A DNA stretch of 64,000 nt from Thioalkalivibrio paradoxus (GCA_011390565.1 JAABSC010000003.1:124001-188000), one strand, 5' to 3'; numbered from the stretch's first letter, positions 1 through 9,579 are shown. Notes: generated by a model from the letters alone, not told the origin. Numbers and translations are program-made.

Positions 1-1
1 G

Positions 2-298
2 ACCTGGCTCAACGCCGGCGAGGACGCTCCCGAGTCGGCGCTCTCCAGGGTCGGCGACATGCGTCTGCTGATTCCGCTCGCCGGCCTGATCGACAAGGAC
101 GCGGAGATCGCGCGCCTGGAAAAGGAAATCGGCAAGCTGGACAAGAACCTGGAACAGAGCCGCGCGCGTCTGGCCAACGAGAGCTTCGTAGCGCGTGCAC
201 CAGCGGACGTGGTCGAAAAGGAACGCGCCCGGGTGTCCGAGATGAGTGCCGCACGCACCGATCTCGGTGCCCAGCTGGAACGCATTCGTTTGCTCTGA
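2..298 (+). CDS. valS: Valine-tRNA ligase, C-terminal fragment
   Basis: This is the 3' end of a gene that begins before the window. The frame is open from base 2 and stops with TGA at 296-298. The 98 visible residues contain the motif RLLIPLAGLID followed by a Lys/Glu-rich helix (DAEIARLEKEIGKLDKN) and end in QLERIRLL. This is the C-terminal tRNA-binding coiled-coil arm typical of bacterial valyl-tRNA synthetases. The enzyme charges tRNA-Val in the cytoplasm; the catalytic domain and the editing domain lie outside the window. The assignment rests on the arm alone, but that arm is distinctive. Confidence 0.9.
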   Translation, partial: TWLNAGEDAPESALSRVGDMRLLIPLAGLIDKDAEIARLEKEIGKLDKNLEQSRARLANESFVARAPADVVEKERARVSEMSAARTDLGAQLERIRLL

Positions 299-363
299 AG
301 GGCGCCTGCACCTCTCCCGGTTTCAGTTCAGAGGCCCACCCCGATGGCCGGCGAGGGAGATAC

Positions 364-442
364 AGCCACGGAAGACACGGAAGAACACGGATAAAACATT
401 GAACAAACTTCCAATTCCGTGATTTCCGTGTCTTCCGTGGCT
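364..442. repeat. Palindromic CCACGGAA repeat, copy A
   Basis: A perfect 19-bp inverted repeat: AGCCACGGAAGACACGGAA at 364-382 pairs with its reverse complement at 424-442, with a 41-base AT-richer loop between them. The arm contains the sub-repeat CACGGAA twice. A related full copy is at 1630-1709 and a half copy at 19929-19959, so this is a dispersed intergenic element, not a gene-specific terminator. It lies downstream of both convergent neighbours, valS and zapG. It could act as a bidirectional transcript end or a REP-like site; this is inference. Confidence 0.75.
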
Positions 443-481
443 CGCCTTATGATCGCCAGGGCTGACGCAGGACCATGACCG

Positions 482-904
482 TCAGTCCGGACGGGGTGGA
501 TGCAGATCGACGTCGCGCCCGCCTCCATCGGTCTCCCGGCCCTTGCCTTCCCGCGCATCGCGCACGGGCACGTGGGCCAGAAGGCGCCCCGCCCGGTCCT
601 CGAGACGGTCCAGAGTCGGCTTGTCGGCAAGCTCCTCGCAGCTGTCCGCTAGGTGGTGGTACAGGTCGCGATAGGCGGAAGCCATGCCCGCAAAGAGGGT
701 CGCGGTGCGATCGAAGTGATGGTTGACGGCACCCCGATAGCGGTTGAGCTCCTGCATGCGGCTGTCGAGTTCCGTTTCCAGCTCCCGGATCAGGCGACGA
801 TCCTGGCTGGTCATGCGCCCGATCCAGAATCCAAGCAGGCCGGCCAGCAGCACCGCCAGCAGGATCAGTAGCACCCACAGACCCATCGTCATCTGCTCTT
901 CCAC
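482..904 (-). CDS. zapG: Z-ring associated protein ZapG (YhcB, DUF1043 family)
   Basis: A 140-residue protein with one N-terminal membrane helix (about residues 9-28, LWVLLILLAVLLAGLLGFWIG). A charged, probably coiled-coil cytoplasmic part with many Arg/Glu/Leu heptads follows (residues 32-60, RLIRELETELDSRMQELNRYR), then the segment HFDRTATLFAGMASAYRDLYHHLA. That segment and the single-helix topology are characteristic of the DUF1043/YhcB family, renamed ZapG for its role in coupling envelope growth and division. The C-terminus is low-complexity and charged. The length matches the family. It stands alone, convergent with valS. Confidence 0.85.
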   Translation of the reverse strand: MEEQMTMGLWVLLILLAVLLAGLLGFWIGRMTSQDRRLIRELETELDSRMQELNRYRGAVNHHFDRTATLFAGMASAYRDLYHHLADSCEELADKPTLDRLEDRAGRLLAHVPVRDAREGKGRETDGGGRDVDLHPPRPD

Positions 905-1038
905 CGCTTCGTTCCTTGGCTCACGCTCTTTGACCTATTGTGCCCGAGCCCGGGCGTCCAGGTACAGGCGCGGCCATCTCGCCCCGTCGCCGCGTTCTGC
1001 GTTATCGTTCGGGGTCCGCCTCCTTCCTCGAGACCGCC

Positions 1039-1590
1039 ATGCCGTTGTCACCCCGAGACCAGCAGATCCGCCTCGCCCACGCCGCACTGATCCGGCTGGT
1101 GGTCCAGGCCAGCGGGAATCCCGAGGCGCGGAACGAACTCGAACCGGTGCTCGCACAGGCCGAACAGGGCGGATGGACCGACCTCGTGCCGCGAATCCGG
1201 CGGATTCTGAAGGGTGAACGCGACGCTGCTCTGCTGCGTGGGCTGGACGACGAAGACACGGTGATCCTGACCGCCATCCTCGACGGGCTCCGGGATCCTT
1301 CCACCCTTCCCGACCCGAACGATGCCGCCGATCCGGCCCAGGCGGCACCGGGACTCGCCCACATGATCCATTCCGCCAGTCACGGCGACGCGCAGGCGCT
1401 GCACTGGCTCTCGCAGATGGCCGAACAGATGACCCGTGCGGGCGGCGATCTGGCCCGCCTCGGCGGCATCACCAAGCGGTTGGTGGACGGCGAGCGCGAC
1501 CCGGACCGGCTGTGCAAGGGCATGGGTGCCCAGGGCGAATCCCTGGTCCTGTCCCTGCTGGGGGAACTCGGCAAGCTCGAACGGCACTGA
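1039..1590 (+). CDS. Hypothetical protein, all-helical
   Basis: A 183-residue soluble protein beginning MPLSPRDQQIRLAHAALIRLV; I do not recognise a family. The ATG at 1039 was chosen because the upstream extension in the same frame is Arg-rich and unlike a protein start. The sequence is predicted helical, with amphipathic segments, and a central Asp/Pro/Ala linker (near residues 92-104) separates an N-terminal and a C-terminal helical half. The C-terminal half contains HWLSQMAEQMTRAGGDLARL. No signal peptide, membrane helix or metal motif is visible. It lies in tandem with nothing; zapG is divergent upstream. Confidence 0.6.
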   Translation: MPLSPRDQQIRLAHAALIRLVVQASGNPEARNELEPVLAQAEQGGWTDLVPRIRRILKGERDAALLRGLDDEDTVILTAILDGLRDPSTLPDPNDAADPAQAAPGLAHMIHSASHGDAQALHWLSQMAEQMTRAGGDLARLGGITKRLVDGERDPDRLCKGMGAQGESLVLSLLGELGKLERH

Positions 1591-1629
1591 CTTTCATGGC
1601 CAACGGCCACCCTGACCTATGAGAAGCCG

Positions 1630-1709
1630 AGCCACGGAAAACACGGACAGACACGGACAAGGGGTTTGATCCGTTTCTTTTTCCGTGATTTCGGTGTGAT
1701 TCCGTGGCT
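1630..1709. repeat. Palindromic CCACGGAA repeat, copy B
   Basis: The left arm starts AGCCACGGAAAACACGGACA at 1630 and carries an extra CACGGA unit. The right arm ends TTCCGTGGCT at 1709. The arms are imperfectly complementary, unlike copy A at 364-442, but the outer 10 bases pair exactly. It sits between the 3' ends of a hypothetical gene (+) and dacB (-), the same convergent setting as copy A. Confidence 0.7.
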
Positions 1710-1766
1710 GGTTTTTCACGCCAACACCGGCAGCCGGCCTGCCAGTCAGCGGATTCCGCCCCCGAC

Positions 1767-3218
1767 TCAGAGCGCGTGAACCCAGCGCAGCACGGCCTCC
1801 TGCAGATTCACCCCAGGCCCCTGGTGGGCGGTTGGATGGTTGACCAGCAACACCACCATCATGTCGTCGCCGCTGCGGTTGCGTATATAACCGGCAACCG
1901 CGGACACCTCGCGAAGGTGGCCCGTCTTCAAGTGCATGCGTCCGGTTTCGGGAGCCTCCCGGAAGCGCCGCCGCAAAGTCCCGTCCAGGCCTGCAAGCGC
2001 CAGCGAGGAAACGAACTCGGGCCGCCAGGGACTGTTCCAGCCGGCCTGCAGCACCGCAGCCATCTGCGCCGGCGTGATCCGGGTATGCCGACTGAGGCCC
2101 GACCCGTTGTCGATCACCATCCCGCCGACGTTCACCCCTTGCTCGGCCAGTACCTCGTACAGTGCCTGGCGCGCCTTCTCGATCGTGGCCGGAGCCCCGA
2201 AGCGCGCAGCCCCCAGCGTCAGCGCCAGTTGGCGGGTAACGACGTTGGAACTCCATTTGTTGGCGATCCGGATGATCTCGCCCAGCGGTCGCGACTGATG
2301 GACCATCAGGGGCTCGAGTTCGGCAAAGGGCGGCAATCCGGCACGCACGTCGCCGGTGAGTTCGCCGCCCCACTGGTTCCAGTGCAGGCGGAACAGCTCG
2401 CGGTTGTATACCTCGGGGGACACGGCGGTCCGTAACAGTTCGAACTGGCCGCAGTTGATCGGGTAATCCCCGGAGAAGACGGCGCGCGGTCGCGTGACAT
2501 CACCGTCCGCCTCATAGCGGATGCCGCGCTGCCAGGCGCCACAGTCACCCCGGGACACGCGCAGCTGGTTCACGATTTCCAGTCCGGGCAACGGTGGATC
2601 CGCCTCGATCCGGATGCTGCGCCCTTCGGGATCGGGGATCACATGAAAGCGCAGCGCGTTGGCATTCACATGCATCGCAAACGGCGGCTGGTTGTAGGCC
2701 CGCAGAGGCTGACCGTCGAATGCCCCGGGGTCCTCGGGCGGGAGATCGAACAAGGCGGTGTCGAGGATCACGTCGCCCTCGATCCGGCGCAGCCCGGTGC
2801 GCCGGATCGCGCCAAGCATGCGCCAGTGTTCTTCGCTGACCATGCCGGGATCGCCGCCGCCGCGCAGAACCAGGTCTCCCCGCAACACATCGCCTTCCAG
2901 CGGCCGCGTGGTCCGGATCTCCGTCTGCCAGGTATGCTGCGGGCCGAGCGCCGCCAACGCCGCCAGCGTGGTGGCCAGTTTGATGGACGAAGCCGGGTTG
3001 AACATCCGATCCGGGTTCAGACTGGCCAACACCTCCTGGTCACCCGCACGCTGCACCCAAAGACCAACCGCGTCGGCGGGCAGGTTCTGAGCCAGGATGG
3101 CCTGCTGCAACGGCGCCGGCAAAGCCGACCAGGAGGCGAGGGACGGCGTCGCCATGACCAGGAGCAGAAGCAACCACAACCTGGCGGGCCACACCCGCCG
3201 CGATCGCCCCCTCCGCAT
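1767..3218 (-). CDS. dacB: D-alanyl-D-alanine carboxypeptidase/endopeptidase (PBP4, peptidase S13)
   Basis: A periplasmic penicillin-binding protein that trims peptidoglycan stem peptides and cross-links. About 483 residues from the start chosen at 3218, which gives MRRGRSRRVWPARLWLLLLLVMATPSLAS, a clear signal peptide; an upstream in-frame ATG would bury it. The serine-protease triad of the family is visible: SSIK (SxxK) in NPASSIKLATTLAAL, SSN (SxN) in NKWSSNVVTRQLAL, and KTG in MHLKTGHLREVSAVAGYI. The FNPASS context and the length fit class C low-molecular-weight PBPs. It is a single gene that follows the degenerate EAL gene on the same strand with about 110 bases between. Confidence 0.93.
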   Translation of the reverse strand: MRRGRSRRVWPARLWLLLLLVMATPSLASWSALPAPLQQAILAQNLPADAVGLWVQRAGDQEVLASLNPDRMFNPASSIKLATTLAALAALGPQHTWQTEIRTTRPLEGDVLRGDLVLRGGGDPGMVSEEHWRMLGAIRRTGLRRIEGDVILDTALFDLPPEDPGAFDGQPLRAYNQPPFAMHVNANALRFHVIPDPEGRSIRIEADPPLPGLEIVNQLRVSRGDCGAWQRGIRYEADGDVTRPRAVFSGDYPINCGQFELLRTAVSPEVYNRELFRLHWNQWGGELTGDVRAGLPPFAELEPLMVHQSRPLGEIIRIANKWSSNVVTRQLALTLGAARFGAPATIEKARQALYEVLAEQGVNVGGMVIDNGSGLSRHTRITPAQMAAVLQAGWNSPWRPEFVSSLALAGLDGTLRRRFREAPETGRMHLKTGHLREVSAVAGYIRNRSGDDMMVVLLVNHPTAHQGPGVNLQEAVLRWVHAL

Positions 3219-3330
3219 GCGTTGATCGCACACCCCGATCATCGCGCGCCGTTCAGCCAAGGATCCATGCATGTCAGCCATGGTGCGCAAGCGCGAGAAC
3301 GGTTACAAGGGGCCTTGAGGTTTCGAAGGC

Positions 3331-4365
3331 TCAGTCGCGCACGGATGCAGGGTAAGGCAGCGGAGCGGGAGCCAGCGGCACCGGCGATACCGGAGCGATC
3401 AGGCCGCCCTGGCCGCAATCGATGCCGATCTCGCGGCAGATCGCAAGCTCGTCCTCACCGTCCAGTCCGTCCGCGATGCTCGATGCGCCCAGCCGGCGAG
3501 CCATGGCCACCAGGCCCTCGAGCAGCGTGGCGCCCGCGACCGTGGCCTGCGCCTCCCGGATCAACCCGGTATCGAACCGTATGAATTCGGGTTCCATCCC
3601 GGAAAGAAGGCCGACCTGGCCCAGACCCGCGCCGAAGTCCGCCAGCGCGATCCGAAACCCCATCGCACGAAGGTCCTGGCATCGCCGTACCAGCGCCGGA
3701 ACATCATCGACCTGGCCACGCTGTACGACCTCGATGATGATGTCCCGAGGATCCAACCCCATGCGGTCGAGACAGGTGTAGGAAGGATGGCGCCGCAGGT
3801 CCCCCCACATCAGCGACTGCGGTAGCGCGCTGACGAACGCCGGCACACCGGTGGGCAGCGACTCCGATTTGCGCAGCAGCGCGCTGATCTGGCAGGCCTG
3901 GTCCACTTCTTCCAACCTTCGCGCGTCCCGCGCGAGGGCGTAGAAAGAGCCCCCCGCGAGCGAACCGCGCTCCGGGTGCTCCAGATGGCAGGGCATCTGG
4001 TAGCCGACCAGCGCGCCCTTGCCCCTGAGCGTGACAACAGGCTGAAACGAGGTCTTCACGAGGTGCCCGAGTGGCCCCATTATCCACGGCTCGTGCAAAC
4101 GGGTATGCAGCACGCTCAGTGGTTCGAGTTCGTCGAGCACCGAGAGGGGAAGACGGCCGTCGAAGTCCGGATCAATCCAGACCGCCAGACAGGTCGAGCG
4201 CAATTCGGCGGGCGTCTCCAGAACCAGCGCCCCGACGAGGTCGGCGAGATCCATCATCGCAGGCAGCGGAAAGGCCCATATACGGTGAGAGTCGTCGCTC
4301 AGCGGGCGTCCCCAGCGGTTCCAGCTTTTCGGTACCGCGTCCCCACACAGACGGACTACCAGCAT
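3331..4365 (-). CDS. Degenerate EAL-domain protein
   Basis: About 344 residues. The start at 4365 is supported by a Shine-Dalgarno GGGGAAGA seven bases upstream. The C-terminal two thirds follow the EAL phosphodiesterase fold: SFQPVVTLRGKGALVGYQMP at the first strand, then IIIEVVQRGQ, then FRIALADFGAGLGQVGLL, then PEFIRFDTGLI. The catalytic EAL triplet is replaced by QMP and the DDFG loop reads ADFG, so residues needed for metal binding and c-di-GMP hydrolysis appear to be missing. This suggests a binding or scaffold role rather than an active phosphodiesterase, which is inference. The N-terminal about 100 residues match nothing I know. Confidence 0.75.
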   Translation of the reverse strand: MLVVRLCGDAVPKSWNRWGRPLSDDSHRIWAFPLPAMMDLADLVGALVLETPAELRSTCLAVWIDPDFDGRLPLSVLDELEPLSVLHTRLHEPWIMGPLGHLVKTSFQPVVTLRGKGALVGYQMPCHLEHPERGSLAGGSFYALARDARRLEEVDQACQISALLRKSESLPTGVPAFVSALPQSLMWGDLRRHPSYTCLDRMGLDPRDIIIEVVQRGQVDDVPALVRRCQDLRAMGFRIALADFGAGLGQVGLLSGMEPEFIRFDTGLIREAQATVAGATLLEGLVAMARRLGASSIADGLDGEDELAICREIGIDCGQGGLIAPVSPVPLAPAPLPYPASVRD

Positions 4366-4543
4366 GGTGCATCTTCCCCGGCGTTCACTCAACTGATGAC
4401 AGGTCTGCAAATTGCGGACCAATCTCGTTCGCCGGTGGTGGCCATGACCATGGGGTGGACCCGACCACTGCGGCGCCAACACATTGCCCCAACATGGACA
4501 ACCGCACCACGGAAGGGCATCGGGTTACCCGACCGCGCGGACA

Positions 4544-5293
4544 TCATCCGGATTCGTGCCGGGCCTTCCAACCCGCATATGCCGAGACCAGTTCCTCGAC
4601 CTTGACCGGATCGAACGCGCGCAGGCCGCTCAACACCAAATGCTTGCTGCCGTGAGCAAACGGATCCCCCTCCACACAGAGCGCGTAATCCAGGCGCACT
4701 TCCCCGCGCTTGCGGTCCACGCTCATCTCGGCCGCGTTCAGCCGTGCCTGCACCGTCTCCGTGAGCACGCCGACCGGTTCGCGCAGGTGCAAGGACATGC
4801 GCTCGTAGATCACGAGCGGACGCTCGGTATTGACCATATGTCCGTTCCGCTCCATCAGCGGCACCAGCACGTGTGGAAAATTCTCGCCCGAGAACGCCAC
4901 GTAGGCGCGGGTCAACGCCTCCACCGTGTAGGGATCGGACACCGTCTCGCCACTTCGCTCCACCTCGAGGTACCGTTTGCCCTGGGTGTCGACCACGGCG
5001 AAGCTTGCGCCCGGATCGTCCGGAAACACGAGCTGCACCCCGGCCCCGACCATCCCGACGAATCGGCAGTGCATGCTGGCACTGACACCGTAGCGCGCCA
5101 GAACCAGTGCGAAAAGGAGGTCACCGGGGACACAGAACCGCCGCGAATCGGCATCGTGGATCGGGTTGAAATCACCGGCGATGTCCTTCGCAAACCGGCT
5201 CGCCTGATCCGGCGAAATCAGGACATGGCCGTCGTGCACCGCATGAAAGGCCCGCAGAAAGGAGTTTTCGTTCACGTTTTCAATACCCGTCAT
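4544..5293 (-). CDS. DUF3581-like protein with MaoC-type hot-dog motif
   Basis: A 249-residue soluble protein. Residues 25-45 read DQASRFAKDIAGDFNPIHDAD, closely resembling the substrate-binding D-x-N-P-[IL]-H signature of MaoC/hot-dog dehydratases. The overall length and composition recall the proteobacterial DUF3581 family, whose function is not established. I place the start at the ATG at 5293. A GTG at 5311 overlaps the recQ stop (TAGTG) and could be used with translational coupling. Neither start has a good ribosome-binding site. It lies directly downstream of recQ on the same strand, probably co-transcribed. Confidence 0.6.
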   Translation of the reverse strand: MTGIENVNENSFLRAFHAVHDGHVLISPDQASRFAKDIAGDFNPIHDADSRRFCVPGDLLFALVLARYGVSASMHCRFVGMVGAGVQLVFPDDPGASFAVVDTQGKRYLEVERSGETVSDPYTVEALTRAYVAFSGENFPHVLVPLMERNGHMVNTERPLVIYERMSLHLREPVGVLTETVQARLNAAEMSVDRKRGEVRLDYALCVEGDPFAHGSKHLVLSGLRAFDPVKVEELVSAYAGWKARHESG

Positions 5294-5310
5294 TCGACGA
5301 AACCCGTGCA

Positions 5311-7236
5311 CTATAGCTGCAAACGGTCGCGGATGACCGCAAGAAAGGCGTCGCCGTAACGCTCGAGCTTCGCCACACCCACCCCGGACACGGTGGCCAT
5401 TCCCGCGGAGTCGGTCGGGGCGAGCACCGCCATTTCCGCGAGCGTGGCGTCATGGAAAATCACGTACGGGGGCACGCCCTGCGCATCCGCGAGCCGTCGG
5501 CGGCAGGCCCTGAGCGCTTCCCAGAGGTCCCGCTGAGCCGCATCCAGCGCCTCGACCGCAAGCGGCGTGCGCCGCTCGGCGCCGCGGGAACGCGCGGGAC
5601 GCGGATCCCGGCGCAGCTGGACGGTCGCCTCGCCACGCAACAGGGGCCGACAGGACGTATCCAGGCACAACCCCCCGTGACGCTCGGGATCGGCACGCAA
5701 AAGCCCCCGCGCAATCAACTGACGGTAGATCGCGCGCCATTCCCCGGCCTCGAGTTCGGACCCGATCCCGAACGTGCTCAAGCGATGGTGGCCCAAACTG
5801 CGGATGCGGTCGTTCTCGCGGCCTCGCAGGACATCGACCAGGTGGTTGACGCCGAACCGTTCCCCGGTTCGATAGACGCAGGAAAGCGCCTTGCGCGCCG
5901 GATCCGTCGCGTCCCAGGTCTCGGGGGGCTCGAGACAGGTGTCACAGTTCCCGCAGGGTTCGGGGAGACGGTCGCCGAAGTACGCAAGCAGCGCCTGGCG
6001 CCGGCAGGTGGTCAGCTCGCACAGGCCCAGCATCGCCTCGAGCTTCTGCCGTTCCACCCGCTTGTGCTCGTCGTCGGCGGCGGACTGCTCCAGCATCTGG
6101 CGCAGCGTGATCACGTCCTGCAGGCCGTACAGCATCCAGGCATCGGCGGGCAGACCGTCGCGGCCCGCGCGCCCCGTTTCCTGGTAGTAGGCCTCGATGC
6201 TCTTCGGCAGGTTGAGGTGCGCGACGAAACGCACATCCGGCTTGTCGATGCCCATTCCGAAGGCGATGGTGGCGACCATGATCACGCCTTCCTCCTGCAC
6301 GAAGCGGGACTGGTGCCGCTCCCGCTCGGCGGCGGTCAGGCCCGCGTGATACGGCAACGCCGGCAGCCCCTGTCCGGATAACCAGGCGGCGATCGCGTCG
6401 ACCCGCTTGCGGCTCAGGCAATAGACGATACCCGCCTCGCCGGGATGCTGTTCACGGATGAATCGCAGCAGCCGGTCCCGGGGCTGTGCGCCGCCCGCGT
6501 CGGACTGCGCGATCCGGTAGCGGATGTTCGGCCGATCGAAACGACTGACGAACTGCCGGGCCTGCTCCAGGCCGAGCCGGCTGAGGATCTCCCGCCGGGT
6601 GGGCGCGTCCGCGGTCGCGGTGAGCGCCAGCCGGGGCACGGTGGGGAACCGTTCGGCCAGGAGAGACAGCTGGATGTATTCGGGCCGGAAATCGTGGCCC
6701 CACTGCGAAACACAGTGTGCCTCGTCGATCGCGAACAGTGCGATCGGACAGCGCTCGAGCAGTTCCAGGGTGCGTGGCAGCAACAGCCGCTCCGGGGCGA
6801 TGTACAGCAGGTCCAGTTCACCCCGGACCAGCGCCTGCTCGGTGGCCCGGACGTCGGGCGCGGACTGCACCGAATTCAGTGCGGCCGCGCGCACGCCGAG
6901 CTGCTGCAGCGCCATCACCTGGTCGCGCATCAGCGCGATCAACGGCGACACCACCACGCCGCAGCCGGGCCGCAGCAGCGCCGGGATCTGGTAGCACAAT
7001 GACTTGCCACCGCCGGTGGGCATCAGGACCAGCGCATCGCCACCCCCGAGCACGCAGTCGATGATCCCGCGCTGGTGACCCCGAAAGCCGGGATAGCCGA
7101 AGACCTCCCCGAGAATCCTTTCCGGTTCGGAGCCCGCGGCCGGATCCGCTCCGCCCGCAGGGACCCGCGCTCCAACCGGGACCGCATTCCCCACCGGACC
7201 GTGGCTGCCCGAACTGTGATCTGTCGATTCTTTCAT
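5311..7236 (-). CDS. recQ: ATP-dependent DNA helicase RecQ
   Basis: A 3'-5' superfamily 2 helicase of recombinational repair, about 641 residues from the ATG at 7236. Motif I is [13 protein letters not shown] and motif II is DEAH in [18 protein letters not shown]. Motifs V-VI are in [18 protein letters not shown] and [12 protein letters not shown]. The RecQ-C-terminal zinc site is [24 protein letters not shown] (four cysteines). The C-terminal HRDC domain begins near [22 protein letters not shown]. The first about 45 residues are a Gly/Ala/Pro-rich extension before the helicase core. The length is slightly above the E. coli protein. The divergent neighbour is the ABC exporter. Confidence 0.97.
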   Translation of the reverse strand: MKESTDHSSGSHGPVGNAVPVGARVPAGGADPAAGSEPERILGEVFGYPGFRGHQRGIIDCVLGGGDALVLMPTGGGKSLCYQIPALLRPGCGVVVSPLIALMRDQVMALQQLGVRAAALNSVQSAPDVRATEQALVRGELDLLYIAPERLLLPRTLELLERCPIALFAIDEAHCVSQWGHDFRPEYIQLSLLAERFPTVPRLALTATADAPTRREILSRLGLEQARQFVSRFDRPNIRYRIAQSDAGGAQPRDRLLRFIREQHPGEAGIVYCLSRKRVDAIAAWLSGQGLPALPYHAGLTAAERERHQSRFVQEEGVIMVATIAFGMGIDKPDVRFVAHLNLPKSIEAYYQETGRAGRDGLPADAWMLYGLQDVITLRQMLEQSAADDEHKRVERQKLEAMLGLCELTTCRRQALLAYFGDRLPEPCGNCDTCLEPPETWDATDPARKALSCVYRTGERFGVNHLVDVLRGRENDRIRSLGHHRLSTFGIGSELEAGEWRAIYRQLIARGLLRADPERHGGLCLDTSCRPLLRGEATVQLRRDPRPARSRGAERRTPLAVEALDAAQRDLWEALRACRRRLADAQGVPPYVIFHDATLAEMAVLAPTDSAGMATVSGVGVAKLERYGDAFLAVIRDRLQL

Positions 7237-7397
7237 TCTGGATTCTCCCGTCCCTGGAAGCCTGGTTCCGATGATGGGCCCGCAAGTACGGTCACCCCGC
7301 TCCACAAACCGCGCTTCGCGCCCGATCTACTGGACCGCGCGAGCCGCCATCCCTAGAGTGTCCGTCCTGCATTCACTCTCAGATTCCGGATTCTGCC

Positions 7398-9236
7398 ATG
7401 CGCGGGCACGCCTCGCCTTTCGACGCCCCCGAAGGCGCCATCAACTGGCGCATCATCAGCAGCCTGTGGCCCTACCTGTCCGAGTTTCGCGGACGCCTGT
7501 TCCTGGCCATGGGCCTGATGGGACTGGCCAAGCTCGCGAACGTCACCGTACCGCTGGCGCTGAAGTTCATCGTCGACCACTTCGAGGGCGCCGGCACCCG
7601 GGAGGTGCTGATCACGGTGCCGCTGGCCCTGCTGGTGGCCTATGGCCTGCTGCGCTTTTCGGCCACGCTGTTCGGCGAATTGCGCGATGCGGTATTCGTG
7701 CGCGTGGCCGAACGTGCGATGCGCCGGGCCGCACTCCAGGTGTTCGAGCACCTTCACCGCCTCGAGCTGGGATTCCATCTTTCGCGCCAGACCGGAGGCC
7801 TTTCGCGCGATATCGAGCGCGGCACCACGGGCATCAGTTTCCTGTTGCGCTTCATGGTGTTCAACATCCTGCCGACGCTGATCGAGATCCTGCTGGTGGC
7901 GGTGATCCTGCTGGTCGCGGTCGGACCGGTGTTCATGTTCACGGTGTTCGGGGCGATCGCGGTCTACGTGGCCTATTCGGTCTGGATCACCGAGTGGCGC
8001 ACGCGCTTCGTGCGCGAAGCCAACCTGCGCGACAACGAGTCGAACACCCGCGCGATCGACAGCCTGCTCAACTACGAGACCGTGAAGTATTTCGGCAACG
8101 AACGCTTCGAGGCCGAGCGTTTCGATCAGGGTCTGGCGGCCTGGGAAACCGCCCGCATGAAGAACGTGCTGTCGCTGGTGCTGCTGAACAGCGGCCAGGC
8201 GCTGATCATCGCGGCGGCCATTACGGTGATGATGATCCTGGCGGCCACCCAGGTGGCTGCCGGAACCATGACCGTCGGCGACCTGGTGATGGTCAACGCC
8301 TACATGATCCAGCTGTTCATCCCGCTCAACTTTCTCGGCTTCGTGTACCGCGAGATCCGCCAGTCGCTGGCCAACATCGAGCGCCTGTTCGGGCTGCTCG
8401 AAAAGCCGGTCAAGGTGCAGGATCTTCCGGGCGCTCCCGACCTCGAGGTCACGGCGGGGGCCGTGCGTTTCGAGGACGTGCATTTCCGCTACCACCCGGA
8501 GCGGGCCATTCTGCAGGGTGTGTCGCTGGAGATTCCCGCCGGACACAAGGTCGCCGTCGTGGGTGCGAGCGGGGCCGGCAAGTCGACCCTGTCGCGGCTG
8601 CTGTTCCGCTTCTACGATGTCGACCAGGGACGCATCACCGTCGACGGTCAGGACATCCGGGAGGTCACGCAGGACAGCCTGCGCCGGGCCATCGGCGTCG
8701 TGCCCCAGGACACCGTGCTTTTCAACGAAAGCATCGCCTACAACATCGCCTACGGGCGTCCGGACGCGACGCCGGACGAAATCCGCGAAGCGGTGCGGCT
8801 GGCCCACCTGGACGATTTCATCTCGCGGTTGCCGCAGGGCCTGGAGACGGTGGTCGGCGAGCGCGGCCTGAAGGTCTCCGGCGGGGAAAAACAACGCATC
8901 GCGATTGCCCGGATGCTGCTCAAGGACCCGCCGATCCTCGTCTTCGACGAGGCGACCTCATCGTTGGACTCGGGTTCGGAGAAGGCGATCCTGGCGGCCT
9001 TGAACGAGGTCGCGGTCCGGCGCACCACACTGGTGATCGCACACCGGCTGTCGACGGTGATGGACGCCGACAACATCGTGGTCCTCGAACACGGCCGCGT
9101 CATCGAGCAGGGAACGCATGCGCAGCTGCTCGCCCGGGAAGGCACGTATCACCGTCTCTGGCAACACCAGCACGAGCGTGCCTCCGCCGATCCGGAAATG
9201 GCGGAGAGCCCGCAGCAGCCGATCAGTCCTTCCTGA
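7398..9236 (+). CDS. Atm1/HMT-type ABC exporter (fused permease-ATPase)
   Basis: A 612-residue half-transporter that should dimerise in the inner membrane. The N-terminal about 320 residues hold six transmembrane helices, with a conserved NYETVKYFGNE segment typical of the ATM1/HMT (heavy-metal or glutathione-conjugate) subfamily. The C-terminal ATPase shows Walker A GASGAGKST, signature VSGGEKQR, Walker B ILVFDEATSSLD and the H-loop LVIAHRLST. In mitochondria and some proteobacteria such transporters export glutathione-linked sulfur or metal species; the substrate here is unknown. Its last 14 bases overlap the convergent yajD gene. Confidence 0.9.
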   Translation: MRGHASPFDAPEGAINWRIISSLWPYLSEFRGRLFLAMGLMGLAKLANVTVPLALKFIVDHFEGAGTREVLITVPLALLVAYGLLRFSATLFGELRDAVFVRVAERAMRRAALQVFEHLHRLELGFHLSRQTGGLSRDIERGTTGISFLLRFMVFNILPTLIEILLVAVILLVAVGPVFMFTVFGAIAVYVAYSVWITEWRTRFVREANLRDNESNTRAIDSLLNYETVKYFGNERFEAERFDQGLAAWETARMKNVLSLVLLNSGQALIIAAAITVMMILAATQVAAGTMTVGDLVMVNAYMIQLFIPLNFLGFVYREIRQSLANIERLFGLLEKPVKVQDLPGAPDLEVTAGAVRFEDVHFRYHPERAILQGVSLEIPAGHKVAVVGASGAGKSTLSRLLFRFYDVDQGRITVDGQDIREVTQDSLRRAIGVVPQDTVLFNESIAYNIAYGRPDATPDEIREAVRLAHLDDFISRLPQGLETVVGERGLKVSGGEKQRIAIARMLLKDPPILVFDEATSSLDSGSEKAILAALNEVAVRRTTLVIAHRLSTVMDADNIVVLEHGRVIEQGTHAQLLAREGTYHRLWQHQHERASADPEMAESPQQPISPS

Positions 9237-9579
9237 GCAGGTCGGCGAGGCCCGCGAACGGGTTGTGGGTCGCTCCCTTGACGGCTGCTGCGTCCTTGCC
9301 GGGGGTGGCATCCACGTAGCGCTGATGCTCATTGTCGTGGCAGTAGACGCACAGGAGTTCCCAGTTGCTGCCGTCCAACGGGTTGTTGTCGTGGTTGTGG
9401 TCGCGATGGTGGACCGTCAATTCCTGCACATTGCGCGCATTGAACTCCCGACCGCATCGACCGCAGACCCAGGGGTACATTTTCAGGGACCGTTCCCGGT
9501 ACCCCAGTTCCCGTTCGGCCTTGTCGCGGTTGGCGCGCGCGACGATCTCGTCCAGGCGCGAAGATTTGCGTTCCGTCAT
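9223..9579 (-). CDS. yajD: HNH nuclease family protein YajD
   Basis: A 118-residue protein. A treble-clef zinc pair CGRC (residues 39-42, in YPWVCGRCGREF) is followed by the HNH core LTVHHRDHNHDNNPLDGSNWELLCVYCHDNEH, with the second zinc pair CVYC. The length and the order of motifs match E. coli YajD, an HNH protein of uncertain biological role. The N-terminus is Lys/Arg/Glu-rich. The 3' ends of this gene and the ABC exporter overlap by 14 bases. Confidence 0.9.
   Translation of the reverse strand: MTERKSSRLDEIVARANRDKAERELGYRERSLKMYPWVCGRCGREFNARNVQELTVHHRDHNHDNNPLDGSNWELLCVYCHDNEHQRYVDATPGKDAAAVKGATHNPFAGLADLLRKD

Noticed and set aside
7353..8894. A 513-residue open frame antisense to the ABC exporter
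   Set aside because: It mirrors the high-GC codon pattern of the true gene, has no start signal and no recognisable domain; the sense strand encodes a complete ABC exporter.
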